From Rhodobacter sp. (GTDB lineage: Bacteria; Pseudomonadota; Alphaproteobacteria; Rhodobacterales; Rhodobacteraceae), in assembly GCA_027484985.1 (NCBI GenBank), contig JAIXRW010000043.1:1-59532 (forward strand): DNA of 59,532 bases, given 5' to 3'. The notes beneath the pieces were generated by a model. The model was not told the DNA's origin, did not search any database, and was given only the letters and a program-made list of their open reading frames with translations. The translations under genes and the position numbers were made by a program. This document shows positions 16,631-27,519 of this stretch, piece by piece (position 1 is the first letter of the stretch; every line of letters starts with the position of its first letter).

Positions 16631-17727
16631 TGGCCGCGCCGCTTTTGCTGATCGCGGCGGGGGGCACGGGGGGGCATATGTTCCCCGCGCAGGCGCTGGC
16701 CGAGGTGATGGTGCGTCAGGGCTGGCGGGTGAAGCTGTCCACCGATGCGCGGGGCGCGCGCTATGCGGGGGGCTTTCCGCATGTGGTGGCGGTGGCGCAG
16801 GTCAGCAGCGCCACCTTTGCGCGGGGCGGGGTGCTGGCCAAGGCGCTGGTGCCGCTGCGGATCGTGGGGGGGGTGGTTTCCGCCGTCGTGGCCATGCTGC
16901 GCGACCGGCCTGCCGTGGTGGTGGGTTTTGGCGGATATCCCACGATACCGGCGCTGGCGGCGGCGTGGGTGTTGCGCGTGCCCCGGATGATCCATGAACA
17001 GAACGGCGTGCTGGGCACCGTGAACCGGCTGTTTGCGCCGCGTGTGACCCATGTGGCCTGTGGCACATGGCCGACCGACCTGCCTGCGGGGGTTAAGGGC
17101 ATCCATACCGGCAATCCGGTGCGGGGCGCGGTCCTGGAACGGGCGGGGGCGGGGTATATTCCGCCCGGCGATTACCCGATGGGCGTGGTGGTGATTGGCG
17201 GCAGCCAAGGCGCGCGCATCCTGTCGGATGTGGTGCCCGCGGCGCTGGCCCTGTTGCCCGAGGGGATGCGCGCAAGGCTGCGCGTGGCCCATCAGGCGCG
17301 GGACGAGGATATGGCGCGCGTGGTTGCCGCCTATGCCGCGGCGGGGATGCAGGCCGAGGTCAAGCCGTTCTTCGGCGACATTCCCAAGCGGCTGGCCGAG
17401 GCGCAGCTTGTCATCTCGCGGTCGGGGGCGTCTTCGGTGGCGGATATTTCGGTGATCGGGCGGCCTGCCATCCTGATCCCCTATGCGGCGGCCACGGGCG
17501 ACCACCAGACCGCGAATGCGCGGGGGCTGGTGGAGGCGGGCGCGGCGGTGATGATGGCCGAAAAGGCGCTTGACCCTGCGGGGCTGGCCGCGCAAGTGGA
17601 GGCCGTGTTGGGCGACGGGGCCCGTGCCGCGCAGATGGCGCGGCAGGCGCTGGCGCAGGGGCGGCCCGATGCGACGGCGCGTCTGGTGGCGCTGGTCGAG
17701 GAATTGGCGAAGGACGGACAGGCATGA
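16630..17727 (+). CDS. murG: UDP-GlcNAc--lipid I transferase MurG
   Basis: 365-aa GT28 glycosyltransferase that makes lipid II at the inner membrane. The N-terminal loop [10 protein letters not shown] (about 9-18), [10 protein letters not shown] (about 98-107), HEQNGVLG and the C-terminal [14 protein letters not shown] acceptor/donor motifs are present. A GTG one codon upstream is possible, but the ATG overlaps the ftsW stop in the usual way. The stop overlaps murC (ATGA). Confidence 0.97.
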   Translation: MAAPLLLIAAGGTGGHMFPAQALAEVMVRQGWRVKLSTDARGARYAGGFPHVVAVAQVSSATFARGGVLAKALVPLRIVGGVVSAVVAMLRDRPAVVVGFGGYPTIPALAAAWVLRVPRMIHEQNGVLGTVNRLFAPRVTHVACGTWPTDLPAGVKGIHTGNPVRGAVLERAGAGYIPPGDYPMGVVVIGGSQGARILSDVVPAALALLPEGMRARLRVAHQARDEDMARVVAAYAAAGMQAEVKPFFGDIPKRLAEAQLVISRSGASSVADISVIGRPAILIPYAAATGDHQTANARGLVEAGAAVMMAEKALDPAGLAAQVEAVLGDGARAAQMARQALAQGRPDATARLVALVEELAKDGQA

Positions 17728-19148
17728 ATGCTGCGACGAAACTGCCGGGCGAGCTGGGGCCGATCCATTTCGTGGGGATCGGGGGCATCGGCATGTCGGG
17801 CATTGCCGAGGTGCTGATCACGCTGGGCTATGCGGTGCAGGGATCGGATGCCAAGGCGTCGAAGATCACCGAGCGGCTTGTCGCGCTGGGGGCGCGGTTC
17901 TTCGAGGGGCAGAAGGCCGAGAATATCGGGGATGCGGCGGTGGTGGTGATTTCTTCCGCCATCAAGAAGGGCAATCCCGAGTTGGAAGAGGCGCGGCGGC
18001 GCAAGTTGCCGGTGGTGCGGCGGGCCGAGATGCTGGCCGAGTTGATGCGGCTGAAATCGAACATCGCGATTGCGGGCACGCATGGCAAGACCACCACGAC
18101 GACGATGGTGGCCACATTGCTGGACAAGGGGGGCTTTGACCCCACGGTCATCAATGGCGGGGTGATCCATGCCTATGGGTCCAACGCGCGGGCGGGGGCG
18201 GGCGAATGGATGGTGGTCGAGGCGGATGAAAGCGACGGGTCGTTCAACCGCCTGCCTGCGACCATTGCCATCGTCACCAATATCGACCCCGAGCATATGG
18301 AGCATTGGGGCACCTTTGACGCGCTGCGGAAGGGGTTTTTCGATTTCGTGTCGAACGTGCCGTTCTACGGGCTGGCGGTGTGCTGCACCGACCATGCCGA
18401 GGTGCAGGCGCTGGTGGGGCGGGTGACAGACCGGCGGATCGTGACCTTCGGCTTCAACGCGCAGGCCGATGTGCGGGCGGTGAACCTGCGCTTTGACGGC
18501 GGGCGGGCGCATTTCGATGTGGCCTTGCAGGGCGAGGGCGAGGGATCGGTGATCGAGGGTTGCACCTTGCCGATGCCGGGGGACCATAACGTGTCGAACG
18601 CCTTGGCGGCGGTCGCGGTGGCGCGGCATCTGGGCATGAAGCGCGAGGAGATCCGCGAGGCGCTGGCAGGCTTTGCCGGTGTGAACCGCCGCTTTACCAA
18701 GGTGGCGGAAGTGGATGGCGTGACGATCATCGACGATTACGGCCACCATCCGGTCGAGATTGCCGCCGTGCTGAAAGCGGCGCGGCAGGCGATTGCGGGG
18801 CGTCCGGGGGCGCGGGTGATCGCGGTGCACCAGCCGCACCGCTATACGCGCCTGTCGAGCCTGTTCGAGGAATTCTGCACCTGCTTTAACGAGGCCGATG
18901 TGGTGGGCATCGCCGATATCTATGCCGCGGGCGAGGAACCCATTGCCGGGGCCAGCCGCGACGATCTGGTGGCGGGGCTGATCGCCCATGGCCACCGCCA
19001 TGCCCGTGCCGTGCAGGATGAGGCCGATCTGGCGCGTCTGGTGCGCGAACAGGCGCGGCCGGGCGATCTGGTCGTCTGTCTGGGGGCGGGGTCGATTTCG
19101 GGCTGGGCCAATGGCTTGCCCGCGCGCCTGATGGGGGCGGCGGCGTGA
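17724..19148 (+). CDS. murC: UDP-N-acetylmuramate--L-alanine ligase MurC
   Basis: 474-aa Mur ligase that adds the first L-alanine. [15 protein letters not shown] (about 14-28) is the Rossmann nucleotide motif, [10 protein letters not shown] (about 118-127) the ATP loop, and [10 protein letters not shown] the later conserved block. ATGA overlap with murG; the GTG start of the DUF2484 gene overlaps its stop. Confidence 0.97.
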   Translation: MNAATKLPGELGPIHFVGIGGIGMSGIAEVLITLGYAVQGSDAKASKITERLVALGARFFEGQKAENIGDAAVVVISSAIKKGNPELEEARRRKLPVVRRAEMLAELMRLKSNIAIAGTHGKTTTTTMVATLLDKGGFDPTVINGGVIHAYGSNARAGAGEWMVVEADESDGSFNRLPATIAIVTNIDPEHMEHWGTFDALRKGFFDFVSNVPFYGLAVCCTDHAEVQALVGRVTDRRIVTFGFNAQADVRAVNLRFDGGRAHFDVALQGEGEGSVIEGCTLPMPGDHNVSNALAAVAVARHLGMKREEIREALAGFAGVNRRFTKVAEVDGVTIIDDYGHHPVEIAAVLKAARQAIAGRPGARVIAVHQPHRYTRLSSLFEEFCTCFNEADVVGIADIYAAGEEPIAGASRDDLVAGLIAHGHRHARAVQDEADLARLVREQARPGDLVVCLGAGSISGWANGLPARLMGAAA

Positions 19149-19411
19149 GTTTGGGTCTGGGGGCGGCGTTCGTGTGGCTGATTGCGGCCAATGTGGTGGC
19201 CGCCCTGCCAAGCAAGGACAACCACTGGACGGCGGCCTATGTGCTGATTGCGCTGGGGATTCCGGTGCTGGGCTGGGTCACGTGGGATAGCGGGCCCTTG
19301 TGGGGGACCGCGCTTCTGGTGATGGGGGCAAGCGTGCTGCGCTGGCCGCTGGTCTATCTGCTGCGCTGGTTGCGGCGGAAGGTGGCGGGCAAGACGGCGG
19401 GGCAGCCATGA
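19145..19411 (+). CDS. DUF2484 family small membrane protein
   Basis: 88-aa protein with three hydrophobic segments (about 5-22, 31-48, 52-68) and a basic C-terminal tail, matching the DUF2484 family. Known context: in Rhodobacterales this family typically sits between murC and murB, as here, but no function is established. It overlaps both neighbours (GTGA with murC, ATGA with murB), so it is made at the same time as the Mur enzymes. A role in envelope growth is only inferred. Confidence 0.85.
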   Translation: MSLGLGAAFVWLIAANVVAALPSKDNHWTAAYVLIALGIPVLGWVTWDSGPLWGTALLVMGASVLRWPLVYLLRWLRRKVAGKTAGQP

Positions 19412-20337
19412 CGCGGGCCTTGCCGCCGGTGCGCGGCACTCTGACCGAACTGCGCCCCTTGGCTGATCTGACATGGCTGCGGGTGGGCGGGCCTGCGGAT
19501 GTGTTCTTCCAGCCTGCCGACGAGGCCGATCTGGCGGCGTTCCTGCGCGGGCTTGACCCTGCGGTGACGGTGTTTCCCATGGGGGTCGGGTCGAACCTGA
19601 TCGTGCGGGATGGCGGGATACGGGCGGTGGTGATCCGGCTGGGGCGGGGGTTCAACGGTATTGCCGTCGAAGGCGGGCAGGTCGTGGCAGGCGCTGCGGC
19701 GCTGGATGCGCATGTGGCGCGGCGGGCGGCCGAGGCGGGGCTAGACCTGACCTTTTTGCGCACCATACCGGGCAGCATCGGCGGGGCGGTACGGATGAAT
19801 GCGGGCTGCTACGGGTCTTATGTGGCGGATCATCTGGTATCGGTGCGGGCGGTGACGCGGGCGGGCGATGTGGTGACGGTGCCTGCGGCCGATCTGAAGC
19901 TGGCCTATCGCCAGTCGGAATTGCCCGAGGGGTGGGTGATCGTGGAAGCCACCTTCCGCGCCGAAGCGGGCGATCCGGCCGCGCTTGAGGCGCGGATGGC
20001 AGACCAGATTGCCAAGCGCGATGCGACACAGCCCACCAAGGACCGTTCGGCGGGGTCCACGTTCCGCAATCCGGTGGGCCATTCGTCAACGGGGCGCGCC
20101 GATGACAGCCACGCGTTGAAGGCGTGGAAGGTGATCGACGATGCGGGGATGCGGGGCGCCATGCGGGGGGGGGCGCAGATGTCGCCCATGCATTCCAATT
20201 TCCTGATCAATACCGGACAGGCGACTGCCGCCGATCTGGAAGGATTGGGCGAGGACGTGCGAAAAAGGGTTTTCCAAGCGAGCGGGATCACGTTAGAATG
20301 GGAAATCATGCGCGTCGGTGAACCGGCGGCAAAATAA
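19408..20337 (+). CDS. murB: UDP-N-acetylenolpyruvoylglucosamine reductase MurB
   Basis: 309-aa FAD-dependent reductase that forms UDP-MurNAc. The FAD-binding stretch [20 protein letters not shown] (about 51-70), the [15 protein letters not shown] motif (about 119-133) and the C-terminal block STFRNP are all there. The ATG at 19408 overlaps the DUF2484 stop; more upstream starts lie inside that gene. Confidence 0.97.
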   Translation: MTRALPPVRGTLTELRPLADLTWLRVGGPADVFFQPADEADLAAFLRGLDPAVTVFPMGVGSNLIVRDGGIRAVVIRLGRGFNGIAVEGGQVVAGAAALDAHVARRAAEAGLDLTFLRTIPGSIGGAVRMNAGCYGSYVADHLVSVRAVTRAGDVVTVPAADLKLAYRQSELPEGWVIVEATFRAEAGDPAALEARMADQIAKRDATQPTKDRSAGSTFRNPVGHSSTGRADDSHALKAWKVIDDAGMRGAMRGGAQMSPMHSNFLINTGQATAADLEGLGEDVRKRVFQASGITLEWEIMRVGEPAAK

Positions 20338-20375
20338 AGACAAATCGGGCGACAGACCCGGGGTTTGAGGCGGAT

Positions 20376-21296
20376 ATGGCGGGCGGTTCGGGCAGAAACG
20401 TCCCCCTTGTGGCGGTGTTGAAAGGTGGGCTTTCCGCAGAGCGGGAGGTTTCGCTGGTTTCAGGGCGCGAATGTGCCAAGGCATTGCGGCAGGCGGGATA
20501 TGAGGTGGTCGAGGTCGATTGTGGCCCCGACCTGCCCGCACGGCTGACCGAAATCGCGCCCGATGTCTGTTTCAACGCGCTGCATGGCCGCTGGGGCGAG
20601 GATGGCTGCGTGCAGGGCATTCTGGAATGGCTGGGGATTGCCTATACCCATTCCGGCGTGCTGGCCTCGGCTTTGGCGATGGACAAGCAGCGGGCCAAGG
20701 ATGTGTATCGCGCGGCGGGATTGCCGGTGGTGGACAGCGTGATCGTCCCGCGCGAGGCGGTCGAGGCGGGGCATGTGCTGGCGCCGCCCTATGTGGTGAA
20801 ACCCAATAGCGAGGGGTCTTCGGTCGGGGTCTATATCGTGCGCGAGGGGTCGAACGCGCCCCGTCTGGCGGCAACGATGCCCGCGACCGTGATGGTGGAA
20901 ACCTATGCGCCGGGGCGCGAGTTGACGGTTTCGGTGCTGGGGGACCGCGCGCTGTGCGTGACGGATATCATCACCGAGGGCTGGTATGACTATGATGCCA
21001 AATACACCGCGGGCGGCAGCCGCCATGTGGTGCCCGCCGTCCTGCCTGACGAGATTACCGCCGCCTGCATGGATTACGCGCTGCGGGCGCATCGGGCGCT
21101 GGGCTGCCGCGGGCTGAGCCGGACCGACCTGCGCTGGGACGAGGGCCGCGGGCTGGCGGGGCTGGTGCTGCTGGAGACGAACACGCAACCCGGCATGACG
21201 CCCACATCGCTTTCGCCCGAACAGGCGGGGCAGGTGGGGATGGATTTCCCCGCGCTTTGCCGCTGGATCGTGGAGGATGCGTCGTGCAATCGCTAG
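20376..21296 (+). CDS. ddl: D-alanine--D-alanine ligase Ddl
   Basis: 306-aa ATP-grasp ligase that supplies the dipeptide used by Mur[16 protein letters not shown] (about 16-30), [27 protein letters not shown] and the metal/ATP site [11 protein letters not shown] near 265-275 are standard. It starts 38 bp after murB, a small break in an otherwise overlapping run. The last 13 bases overlap ftsQ. Confidence 0.96.
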   Translation: MAGGSGRNVPLVAVLKGGLSAEREVSLVSGRECAKALRQAGYEVVEVDCGPDLPARLTEIAPDVCFNALHGRWGEDGCVQGILEWLGIAYTHSGVLASALAMDKQRAKDVYRAAGLPVVDSVIVPREAVEAGHVLAPPYVVKPNSEGSSVGVYIVREGSNAPRLAATMPATVMVETYAPGRELTVSVLGDRALCVTDIITEGWYDYDAKYTAGGSRHVVPAVLPDEITAACMDYALRAHRALGCRGLSRTDLRWDEGRGLAGLVLLETNTQPGMTPTSLSPEQAGQVGMDFPALCRWIVEDASCNR

Positions 21297-22186
21297 GCCC
21301 GCAGCGGGTATATCAGCGGCAGTTGCGGCGCGATCCGGCGCCGTCGCGCTGGCAATACCGGATGCAGCGCCTGTGGCTGACGCCGCTGTTCCGCACGCTG
21401 TTCCGCGTGGGGCTGCCCGTGCTGGTCGCGGGCGGTGTGGTGGGGATTTATGTCGCTGACGGGGCGCGGCGGGCGGCCTTTGTGCAGGGCTATGAGGATA
21501 TCAAGGAAAAGTTCCAGAACCGGCCGGAATTCATGGTGGGGCTGATCTCGGTCGAGGGGGCATCGCCGGAACTGGCCGAGGCGGTGCGGGCCAAGGCGGG
21601 GCTGACGCTGCCTGCATCGAGCTTCAAGCTGGACCTTGATCTGGCGCGGCAGCGGATCGAGAACCTTGATGCCGTCGCCTCGGCCGAATTGCGGGTGCGG
21701 CCGGGCGGGGTGTTGCAGATCATGATCACCGAGCGCGTGCCGGTGATGGTGTGGCGCATCGACGACCGGATCGAGATGCTGGACGAAACGGGGCACCGTG
21801 TGGCGAGCCTTGAATCGCGGGGCGACCGGGCGGACCTGCCGCTGGTGGCGGGCGAGGGGGCCGACCGTGCGGCGGGCGAGGCGCTGGAGGTGCTGGCGGC
21901 GGCGCAACCGATCCTGCCGCGGCTGCGCGGGCTGGTGCGGATCGGCGACCGGCGCTGGGATCTGGTGCTGGACCGCGACCAGAAGATCATGCTGCCCGAG
22001 CATAACGCGGTGGCCGCGCTGGAGCGGCTGATCGCGCTGGACCGGGCCGAGGATGTGCTGGCACGAGATTTGTTGACTGTCGATTTGCGTAACGAGGAAC
22101 GACCCGTGCTGCGGCTGGCGCAAGGCGCCATGACCGAACGCCGCAAAGCCATGGGCATGGAACCGAGCGGGAGCAGTGACCTATGA
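21284..22186 (+). CDS. ftsQ: Cell division protein FtsQ
   Basis: 300-aa bitopic divisome scaffold. A cytoplasmic N-terminus of about 40 residues is followed by one transmembrane segment (about 45-65). The POTRA domain follows (about 77-150, with [20 protein letters not shown]) and then the FtsQ/DivIB beta domain. The GTG start at 21284 (VQSLGPQRV) gives the normal alphaproteobacterial length. It overlaps ddl by 13 bases and ftsA by ATGA. Confidence 0.94.
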   Translation: MQSLGPQRVYQRQLRRDPAPSRWQYRMQRLWLTPLFRTLFRVGLPVLVAGGVVGIYVADGARRAAFVQGYEDIKEKFQNRPEFMVGLISVEGASPELAEAVRAKAGLTLPASSFKLDLDLARQRIENLDAVASAELRVRPGGVLQIMITERVPVMVWRIDDRIEMLDETGHRVASLESRGDRADLPLVAGEGADRAAGEALEVLAAAQPILPRLRGLVRIGDRRWDLVLDRDQKIMLPEHNAVAALERLIALDRAEDVLARDLLTVDLRNEERPVLRLAQGAMTERRKAMGMEPSGSSDL

Positions 22187-23517
22187 CCGACCTTTACCAG
22201 TCGCAACGTGCGATGCGGAACATGCGCCGGGCCGCGATGCAGCGGGGTGTCATCGCCATTCTGGATGTGGGCACCAGCAAGATCGCCTGTCTGATCCTGC
22301 GCTTTGACGGGCCCGAGAAGCTGCGCGAGGTGGACGGGGTCGGGCCGATGGCGGGGCAGTCGCAGTTCCGCGTGATCGGGGCGGCGACGACGCGGTCGCG
22401 CGGGGTGCGTTTTGGCGAGATTTCGCAGATGAACGAGACCGAGCGGGCCGTGCGCACGGCGGTTCAGGCGGCGCAGAAGATGGCCAATGTCCGGGTGGAC
22501 CATGTGATCGCCTGTTTCAGCGGGGCCGAGCCGCGCAGCTATGGCCTGGCGGGCGAGTGGGAATTGCAGGATTCGGTCGTGACCGAACAGGATGTGGCCC
22601 GCGTGCTGGCCAGTTGCGACGTGCCCGATATCGGGCCGGGGCGCGAGGTGCTGCATGCCCATCCGGTGAACTTTGCGCTGGACCACCGCACGGGGCTGGC
22701 CGATCCGCGCGGGCAGATCGGCAACCGCCTTGCCTGCGACATGCATCTTCTGAGTGTGGACGGCGCGGTGGTGCAGAACCTGCTTTACTGCATCAAGCGC
22801 TGCGACCTTGAACTGGCGGGGATCGCGTCATCGGCCTATGTTTCGGGCAAGTCGAGCCTGGTCGAGGACGAACAGGAACTGGGGGCGGCCTGTATCGATA
22901 TGGGCGGCGGATCGACCGGCATTTCGATCTTTATGAAAAAGCACATGATCTATGCCGATACGGTGCGGATGGGCGGGGACCATGTCACCTCGGACATCTC
23001 GAAGGGGTTGCAGATCCCGCTTTCCATGGCCGAGAAAATCAAGACCAAGCATGGCGGCGTCTATGCCACCAGCATGGATGACCGCGAGATGATCGAGACC
23101 GGGGGCGAAAGCGGCGACTGGGAAAAGGACCGCCGCCAGATCAGCCGGACCGAGTTGATCGGCATCATGCGGCCACGGGTCGAGGAGATACTGGAAGAGG
23201 TGCGGATACGGCTGGACGGGGCGGGGTTCGACAGCCTGCCCAGCCAGTCGATCGTGCTGACCGGCGGGGCGAGCCAGATCCCGGGGCTGGACGGGCTGGC
23301 GGCCCGCATCCTTGGGCCGCAGGTGCGGCTGGGGCGTCCGTTGCGTGTTCAGGGCCTGCCGCAAGCCGCGACAGGTGCTGCCTTTGCGAGTGCCGTGGGC
23401 CTGTGCCTGTTTGCCGCCCATCCACAGGACGAGTGGTGGGATTTCGAGATTCCGTCGGAACGCTATCCGGCGCGGTCGATCAAACGGGCCTTCAGATGGT
23501 TCAAGGACAACTGGTAA
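22183..23517 (+). CDS. ftsA: Cell division protein FtsA
   Basis: 444-aa actin-fold ATPase that tethers FtsZ to the membrane and activates FtsW/FtsI. Phosphate-binding loops AILDVGTSKIACLILRF (about 25-41) and CIDMGGGSTGISIF (about 237-250), and the adenosine motif VLTGGASQIPG (about 357-367), are clear. The C-terminal KRAFRWFKDNW is the amphipathic membrane-targeting helix. It is coupled to ftsQ; ftsZ follows after a 209-bp gap that could hold a separate ftsZ promoter. Confidence 0.97.
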   Translation: MTDLYQSQRAMRNMRRAAMQRGVIAILDVGTSKIACLILRFDGPEKLREVDGVGPMAGQSQFRVIGAATTRSRGVRFGEISQMNETERAVRTAVQAAQKMANVRVDHVIACFSGAEPRSYGLAGEWELQDSVVTEQDVARVLASCDVPDIGPGREVLHAHPVNFALDHRTGLADPRGQIGNRLACDMHLLSVDGAVVQNLLYCIKRCDLELAGIASSAYVSGKSSLVEDEQELGAACIDMGGGSTGISIFMKKHMIYADTVRMGGDHVTSDISKGLQIPLSMAEKIKTKHGGVYATSMDDREMIETGGESGDWEKDRRQISRTELIGIMRPRVEEILEEVRIRLDGAGFDSLPSQSIVLTGGASQIPGLDGLAARILGPQVRLGRPLRVQGLPQAATGAAFASAVGLCLFAAHPQDEWWDFEIPSERYPARSIKRAFRWFKDNW

Positions 23518-23726
23518 CCGCTACATCCTGCCTTAACAGGCGAAATACCGCTGAAACTGGCGTTTTTCGGGCCATATTTTGTGGTTCGAGGGCGTTTTTT
23601 GCGTGACCTCTGACCCCCTTTGTGGATAGAATCGTGGATAAATTCGGATTCCTGCGCCCGGGACCGGCGCGAAAGCAAGCCGATCGGCAACAGACGGCAC
23701 AACGAACAGCAGCAGGCGGAGTGGCC

Positions 23727-25364
23727 ATGACCCTGAACCTTTCGATGACCTCGCAGCGGGAAGAGCTGAAGCCGCGCATCACCGTGTTCGGTGTGGGCGG
23801 TGCAGGGGGCAATGCTGTCAACAACATGATCGACAAGCAGCTTGAGGGGGTCGAGTTCGTCGTTGCGAATACCGACGCGCAGGCCTTGCAGCAGTCGAAG
23901 GCGCATGCCCGTATCCAGATGGGTCTGAAAGTCACCGAAGGGCTGGGCGCGGGGGCGCGGCCTGCGGTGGGGGCGGCGGCGGCGGAAGAAACGATCGAGG
24001 AGATCGTCGATCATCTGGCGGGCGCGCATATGTGCTTTATCACCGCAGGTATGGGCGGCGGCACCGGAACGGGGGCCGCGCCGATCATCGCGCAGGCGGC
24101 GCGCGAGCTGGGTGTTCTGACGGTGGGGGTTGTGACCAAGCCCTTCCAGTTCGAAGGCGCCAAGCGGATGAAGCAGGCCGAAGACGGAATCGAGTCGCTT
24201 CAGAAGGTGGTCGATACGCTGATCATCATTCCCAACCAGAACCTGTTCCGTCTGGCCAACGAGCGCACGACCTTTACCGAAGCCTTCGCCATGGCCGACG
24301 ATGTGCTGTACCAGGGTGTCAAGGGCGTGACCGACCTGATGGTGCGGCCCGGTCTGATCAACCTTGACTTTGCCGATGTGCGCGCGGTGATGGACGAGAT
24401 GGGCAAGGCCATGATGGGCACGGGCGAAGCCAGTGGCGAGGATCGCGCGGTTCAGGCGGCGGAAAAGGCGATTGCCAACCCGCTCTTGGACGAAATCAGC
24501 CTGAACGGAGCGCGGGGCGTGCTGATCAATATCACCGGCGGTTATGACCTGACGCTGTTCGAACTGGACGAGGCGGCGAATATCATCCGCGAAAAGGTGG
24601 ACCCCGACGCGAATATCATCGTGGGTTCTACGCTGGATACCAGCATGGAAGGTGCGATCCGCGTGTCGGTCGTGGCGACCGGCATCGATGTGAGCCAGGC
24701 GAACCGTGCCTCGGACCCGGTGGCGCGGCGGCCGATGTCGGCCCCGTTGCAGCCGGCGCCGCACCATGCGCCGCAGCCGGTGGCCCAGCCGCAGGCCGCG
24801 CCCTTGACGATGCAGGTCAGCCAGCCCGCCTATCAGCCCGCGCCGCCGCCCGCCTATCAGCCGCCGCCGGTGCAGCAACAGCCGCAAGCGGCGCAGCCGG
24901 TCCAGCAGGACCGCACGCTGTTTGACGCGGCCCCGAGCTATGAGCCCGAGATCGAGGACGAACTGCCCCCGCCGGCCTATCGCCCGCAGCATGCCGCGCA
25001 GCGTCCGGTCGCGCCGATGGATGTGGCGCCCGAGAATTTCGTGGCCCCGCGTCCGCCGGGAACCCCGTCGCCCGAGGCGTTGCAGCGCCTGCACAATGCC
25101 GTCAACAAAAGCCCCGCGGCACAGGCACCGCGTGGCATGGCTGCGCCGCAGCGTGCCGCCATTCCGGCCGCGAAACCGGCCGAGCCGCCGCGCGCGCGCT
25201 TTGGCATCGGGTCACTGATCAACCGCATGTCGGGCGGATCGGCCGAGGCACAGGCCCCGCAACGCCAGCAGCCCCCCGTCACGCAATATGATGACGAACA
25301 GGACATGAGCCCCGAGCAGGAAAAGATCGAGATTCCGGCCTTTCTGCGCCGTCAGGCCAATTGA
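23727..25364 (+). CDS. ftsZ: Cell division GTPase FtsZ
   Basis: 545-aa tubulin homologue. N-terminal [16 protein letters not shown] (about 20-35), the tubulin signature [10 protein letters not shown] (about 109-118) and the [11 protein letters not shown] block define the GTPase core. Beyond residue 325 comes a long Pro/Gln/Ala-rich linker of roughly 190 residues, then the conserved C-terminal peptide IPAFLRRQ that binds FtsA. The linker makes it much longer than E. coli FtsZ (383 aa), as in other alphaproteobacteria. ATG at 23727 with GGCGGAG upstream; alternative upstream frames lack similarity. A strong terminator follows. Confidence 0.97.
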   Translation: MTLNLSMTSQREELKPRITVFGVGGAGGNAVNNMIDKQLEGVEFVVANTDAQALQQSKAHARIQMGLKVTEGLGAGARPAVGAAAAEETIEEIVDHLAGAHMCFITAGMGGGTGTGAAPIIAQAARELGVLTVGVVTKPFQFEGAKRMKQAEDGIESLQKVVDTLIIIPNQNLFRLANERTTFTEAFAMADDVLYQGVKGVTDLMVRPGLINLDFADVRAVMDEMGKAMMGTGEASGEDRAVQAAEKAIANPLLDEISLNGARGVLINITGGYDLTLFELDEAANIIREKVDPDANIIVGSTLDTSMEGAIRVSVVATGIDVSQANRASDPVARRPMSAPLQPAPHHAPQPVAQPQAAPLTMQVSQPAYQPAPPPAYQPPPVQQQPQAAQPVQQDRTLFDAAPSYEPEIEDELPPPAYRPQHAAQRPVAPMDVAPENFVAPRPPGTPSPEALQRLHNAVNKSPAAQAPRGMAAPQRAAIPAAKPAEPPRARFGIGSLINRMSGGSAEAQAPQRQQPPVTQYDDEQDMSPEQEKIEIPAFLRRQAN

Positions 25365-25395
25365 ACGGTTTCCATCTTTGAAACAAAGTGAAACG

Positions 25396-25421
25396 AACCG
25401 GGCCCAGTGGCCCGGTTTTTT
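25396..25421 (+). terminator. Intrinsic terminator after ftsZ
   Basis: Perfect 9-bp stem AACCGGGCC (25396-25404) and GGCCCGGTT (25409-25417) with a 4-base loop, running into six T. This separates ftsZ from lpxC, so lpxC needs its own promoter in 25422-25613; none was recognised with confidence. Confidence 0.88.
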
Positions 25422-25613
25422 CCTTTTGCGTCAATGGATTGTGCGTGATGTGGCGCTGTCACGACATGTCATAAAAGGTGAGTTGAGTTTGCAGGTGCAG
25501 CAACTTAGCTAGAAACACGTCGCGGGTTTGCGCCCGTGGCATGCCGGTCAGGCAAAGCCCGTCACCATGAACGGGGCGGTCTGGCGGGGTGGATGAAGGA
25601 ATCGGGGGCGAAC

Positions 25614-26522
25614 GTGCAAAACACTCTGCGATCCGCTGCGGCTTTTGCGGGCTTGGGCCTGCATGGTGGCACCGAGGTGCGGATGGTGGTGAACCCCGCC
25701 CCGACCGGTCATGGCATCGTCTTTCACCGCACCGATCTGGATGAGCGGATTCCCGCGCGCTGGGATGCGGTCGTGCCGTCGCGTCTGTGCACGCTGGTGG
25801 CCAATGCGGGCGGGGCTTCGGTTTCGACCATTGAACATATCATGGCGGCCTTGGCGGGCTGTGCGATCCACAATGCGCTGATCGCGATTGACGGGCCGGA
25901 AGTGCCGATCCTTGACGGATCGTCGGCGCCCTTTGTGGCGGGGCTGCTGGCGGCGGGGATTGTGGCGCAGGACGCGCCGTCGCAGGTGATCCGCGTGCTG
26001 CGGACGGTCGAGGTGCGGGACGGCGACGCGGTGGCGCGGCTGGAACCGGCCGAGATGCTGGAAATGGATTTCCGCATCGATTTCAGCGATGCGGCCATCG
26101 GGCGGCAGGAAAAGACCCTGAACCTTGCCAATGGCGCCTTTGTGCGCGAACTGTCCGACAGCCGGACCTTTTGCCGTCAGGCCGATGTCGATGCGATGCG
26201 GGCCAACGGCCTTGCGCTGGGGGGCACGCTGGAGAATGCGGTGGTGTTCGAAGGCGACCGTGTGCTGAGCCCGGGGGGCCTGCGGCACCGCGACGAACCG
26301 GTGCGCCACAAGATGCTGGATGCCGTGGGTGATCTTGCCTTGGCGGGGGCGCCGATTCTGGGCCGCTATACCGGCATCCGTGCCGGACATGCGCTGACCA
26401 ACCGCCTTTTGCGCGCGCTGTTTGCCGATCCGGCGGCCTATCGCATCGTCGAGGTGGGCGCGCAGACCGGGTGCAAGCTGCCGGGCGTGGGTGTGATCGC
26501 CGCCGATCTGCCGGTGAACTGA
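25614..26522 (+). CDS. lpxC: UDP-3-O-acyl-N-acetylglucosamine deacetylase LpxC
   Basis: 302-aa zinc amidase that commits UDP-acyl-GlcNAc to lipid A synthesis. Zinc ligands are visible: His in TIEHIMAAL (about 74) and His/Asp in HKMLDAVGDLAL (about 230-234); the catalytic His lies in AGHALTNRLL near 258. The GTG start (VQNTLRSA) matches the usual LpxC N-terminus and has GGGGGCGAAC before it; an ATG seven codons upstream (25593) is the alternative. Its place after ftsZ is common in proteobacteria. Confidence 0.95.
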   Translation: MQNTLRSAAAFAGLGLHGGTEVRMVVNPAPTGHGIVFHRTDLDERIPARWDAVVPSRLCTLVANAGGASVSTIEHIMAALAGCAIHNALIAIDGPEVPILDGSSAPFVAGLLAAGIVAQDAPSQVIRVLRTVEVRDGDAVARLEPAEMLEMDFRIDFSDAAIGRQEKTLNLANGAFVRELSDSRTFCRQADVDAMRANGLALGGTLENAVVFEGDRVLSPGGLRHRDEPVRHKMLDAVGDLALAGAPILGRYTGIRAGHALTNRLLRALFADPAAYRIVEVGAQTGCKLPGVGVIAADLPVN

Positions 26523-26552
26523 CGCCGCCTGCGGGCTGGCGCGAAAGCCGTT

Positions 26553-26580
26553 TTGCGCCCCGGATTTTTCTGTGCTAGGA
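26553..26580 (+). promoter_or_regulatory. Candidate promoter for bamD-recN
   Basis: TTGCGC (26553-26558), a 16-base spacer and CTAGGA (26575-26580) lie in the 121-bp lpxC-bamD gap, 64 bases before the bamD ATG. The -10 is only a partial match. Confidence 0.35.
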
Positions 26581-26643
26581 CCACCAACAAGCAGAAGGCG
26601 TTCCGCGTGGCGGGGTGCGGAAAAGGCGTGGGGTAGGCGGACT

Positions 26644-27489
26644 ATGGCAGGGGTGAAGTCGGGCGCGCGGTTCCTGTTCATGGCGCTTTTGGCTGCAACG
26701 CTGGCTGGCTGTGCGGGATTTGGCGGTCCAAGCGAAAAGCCGCTGGACCAGTACACGGCCGAAGAGCTGTACAAGCAGGGCGAGCTGAAGCTTGAGACCG
26801 AGCGCAAGCCCGATGACGGCATCAAGTATTTCCAGGAAGTCGAGCGGCTGTATCCCTATTCGGAATTTGCCAAGCGGGCGCTGATCATGCAGGCCTTTGG
26901 CTATCACAAGGGCAAGAAATACGAAGAGGCGCGGGCGGCGGCGCAACGCTATCTGGACCTTTACCCCGGGGACGAGGATGCGCCCTATGCGCTGTATCTG
27001 ATGGCGCTGTCCTATTACGACCAGATCGACGAGGTGGGCCGCGACCAGGGCGTGACCTTCCAGGCGCTGACCGGCATGCGCGATGTGATCGAGCAATATC
27101 CCGACAGCGATTATGCGCGGTCGGCCATGCTGAAATTCGACCTTGCCTTTGACCATCTGGCGGGCAAGGAGATGGAGATCGGGCGCTACTACCTTAAGCG
27201 CGGCAATTACACCGCGGCGATCAACCGCTTCCGCACCGTGGTGCAGGATTACCAGACCACCAGCCATACCGCCGAGGCGCTGCATCGCCTGACCGAGGCC
27301 TATCTGGCGCTGGGGCTGACCGACGAAGCGCAGACCGCTGCGGCGGTGCTGGGCTACAACTACCGTTCGAGCCCGTTCTACGAGGACAGTTTCCGCTTGC
27401 TTAGGGGCAAGGGGCTGGCCCCCGAGGCCAAGGGCAGCGGCTGGCTGGCGACGATCTATCGCCAGATGGTGCGCGGGGAATGGATGTGA
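26644..27489 (+). CDS. bamD: Outer membrane assembly lipoprotein BamD
   Basis: 281-aa lipoprotein of the BAM complex that inserts beta-barrel proteins. A signal peptide ends in the lipobox LAGC (Cys near 23), and five TPR-like repeats follow, beginning at AEELYKQGELKLE. VERLYPYSEFAKRALIMQAF and the EQYPDSDYARSAMLKFDLA block are typical of YfiO/BamD. ATG at 26644 with GTAGGCGGACT upstream. It is followed by recN after 30 bp, a pair conserved in alphaproteobacteria. Confidence 0.96.
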   Translation: MAGVKSGARFLFMALLAATLAGCAGFGGPSEKPLDQYTAEELYKQGELKLETERKPDDGIKYFQEVERLYPYSEFAKRALIMQAFGYHKGKKYEEARAAAQRYLDLYPGDEDAPYALYLMALSYYDQIDEVGRDQGVTFQALTGMRDVIEQYPDSDYARSAMLKFDLAFDHLAGKEMEIGRYYLKRGNYTAAINRFRTVVQDYQTTSHTAEALHRLTEAYLALGLTDEAQTAAAVLGYNYRSSPFYEDSFRLLRGKGLAPEAKGSGWLATIYRQMVRGEWM

Positions 27490-27519
27490 CCGGCGCGGAC
27501 GGCTGACGGGGGCGGGCGG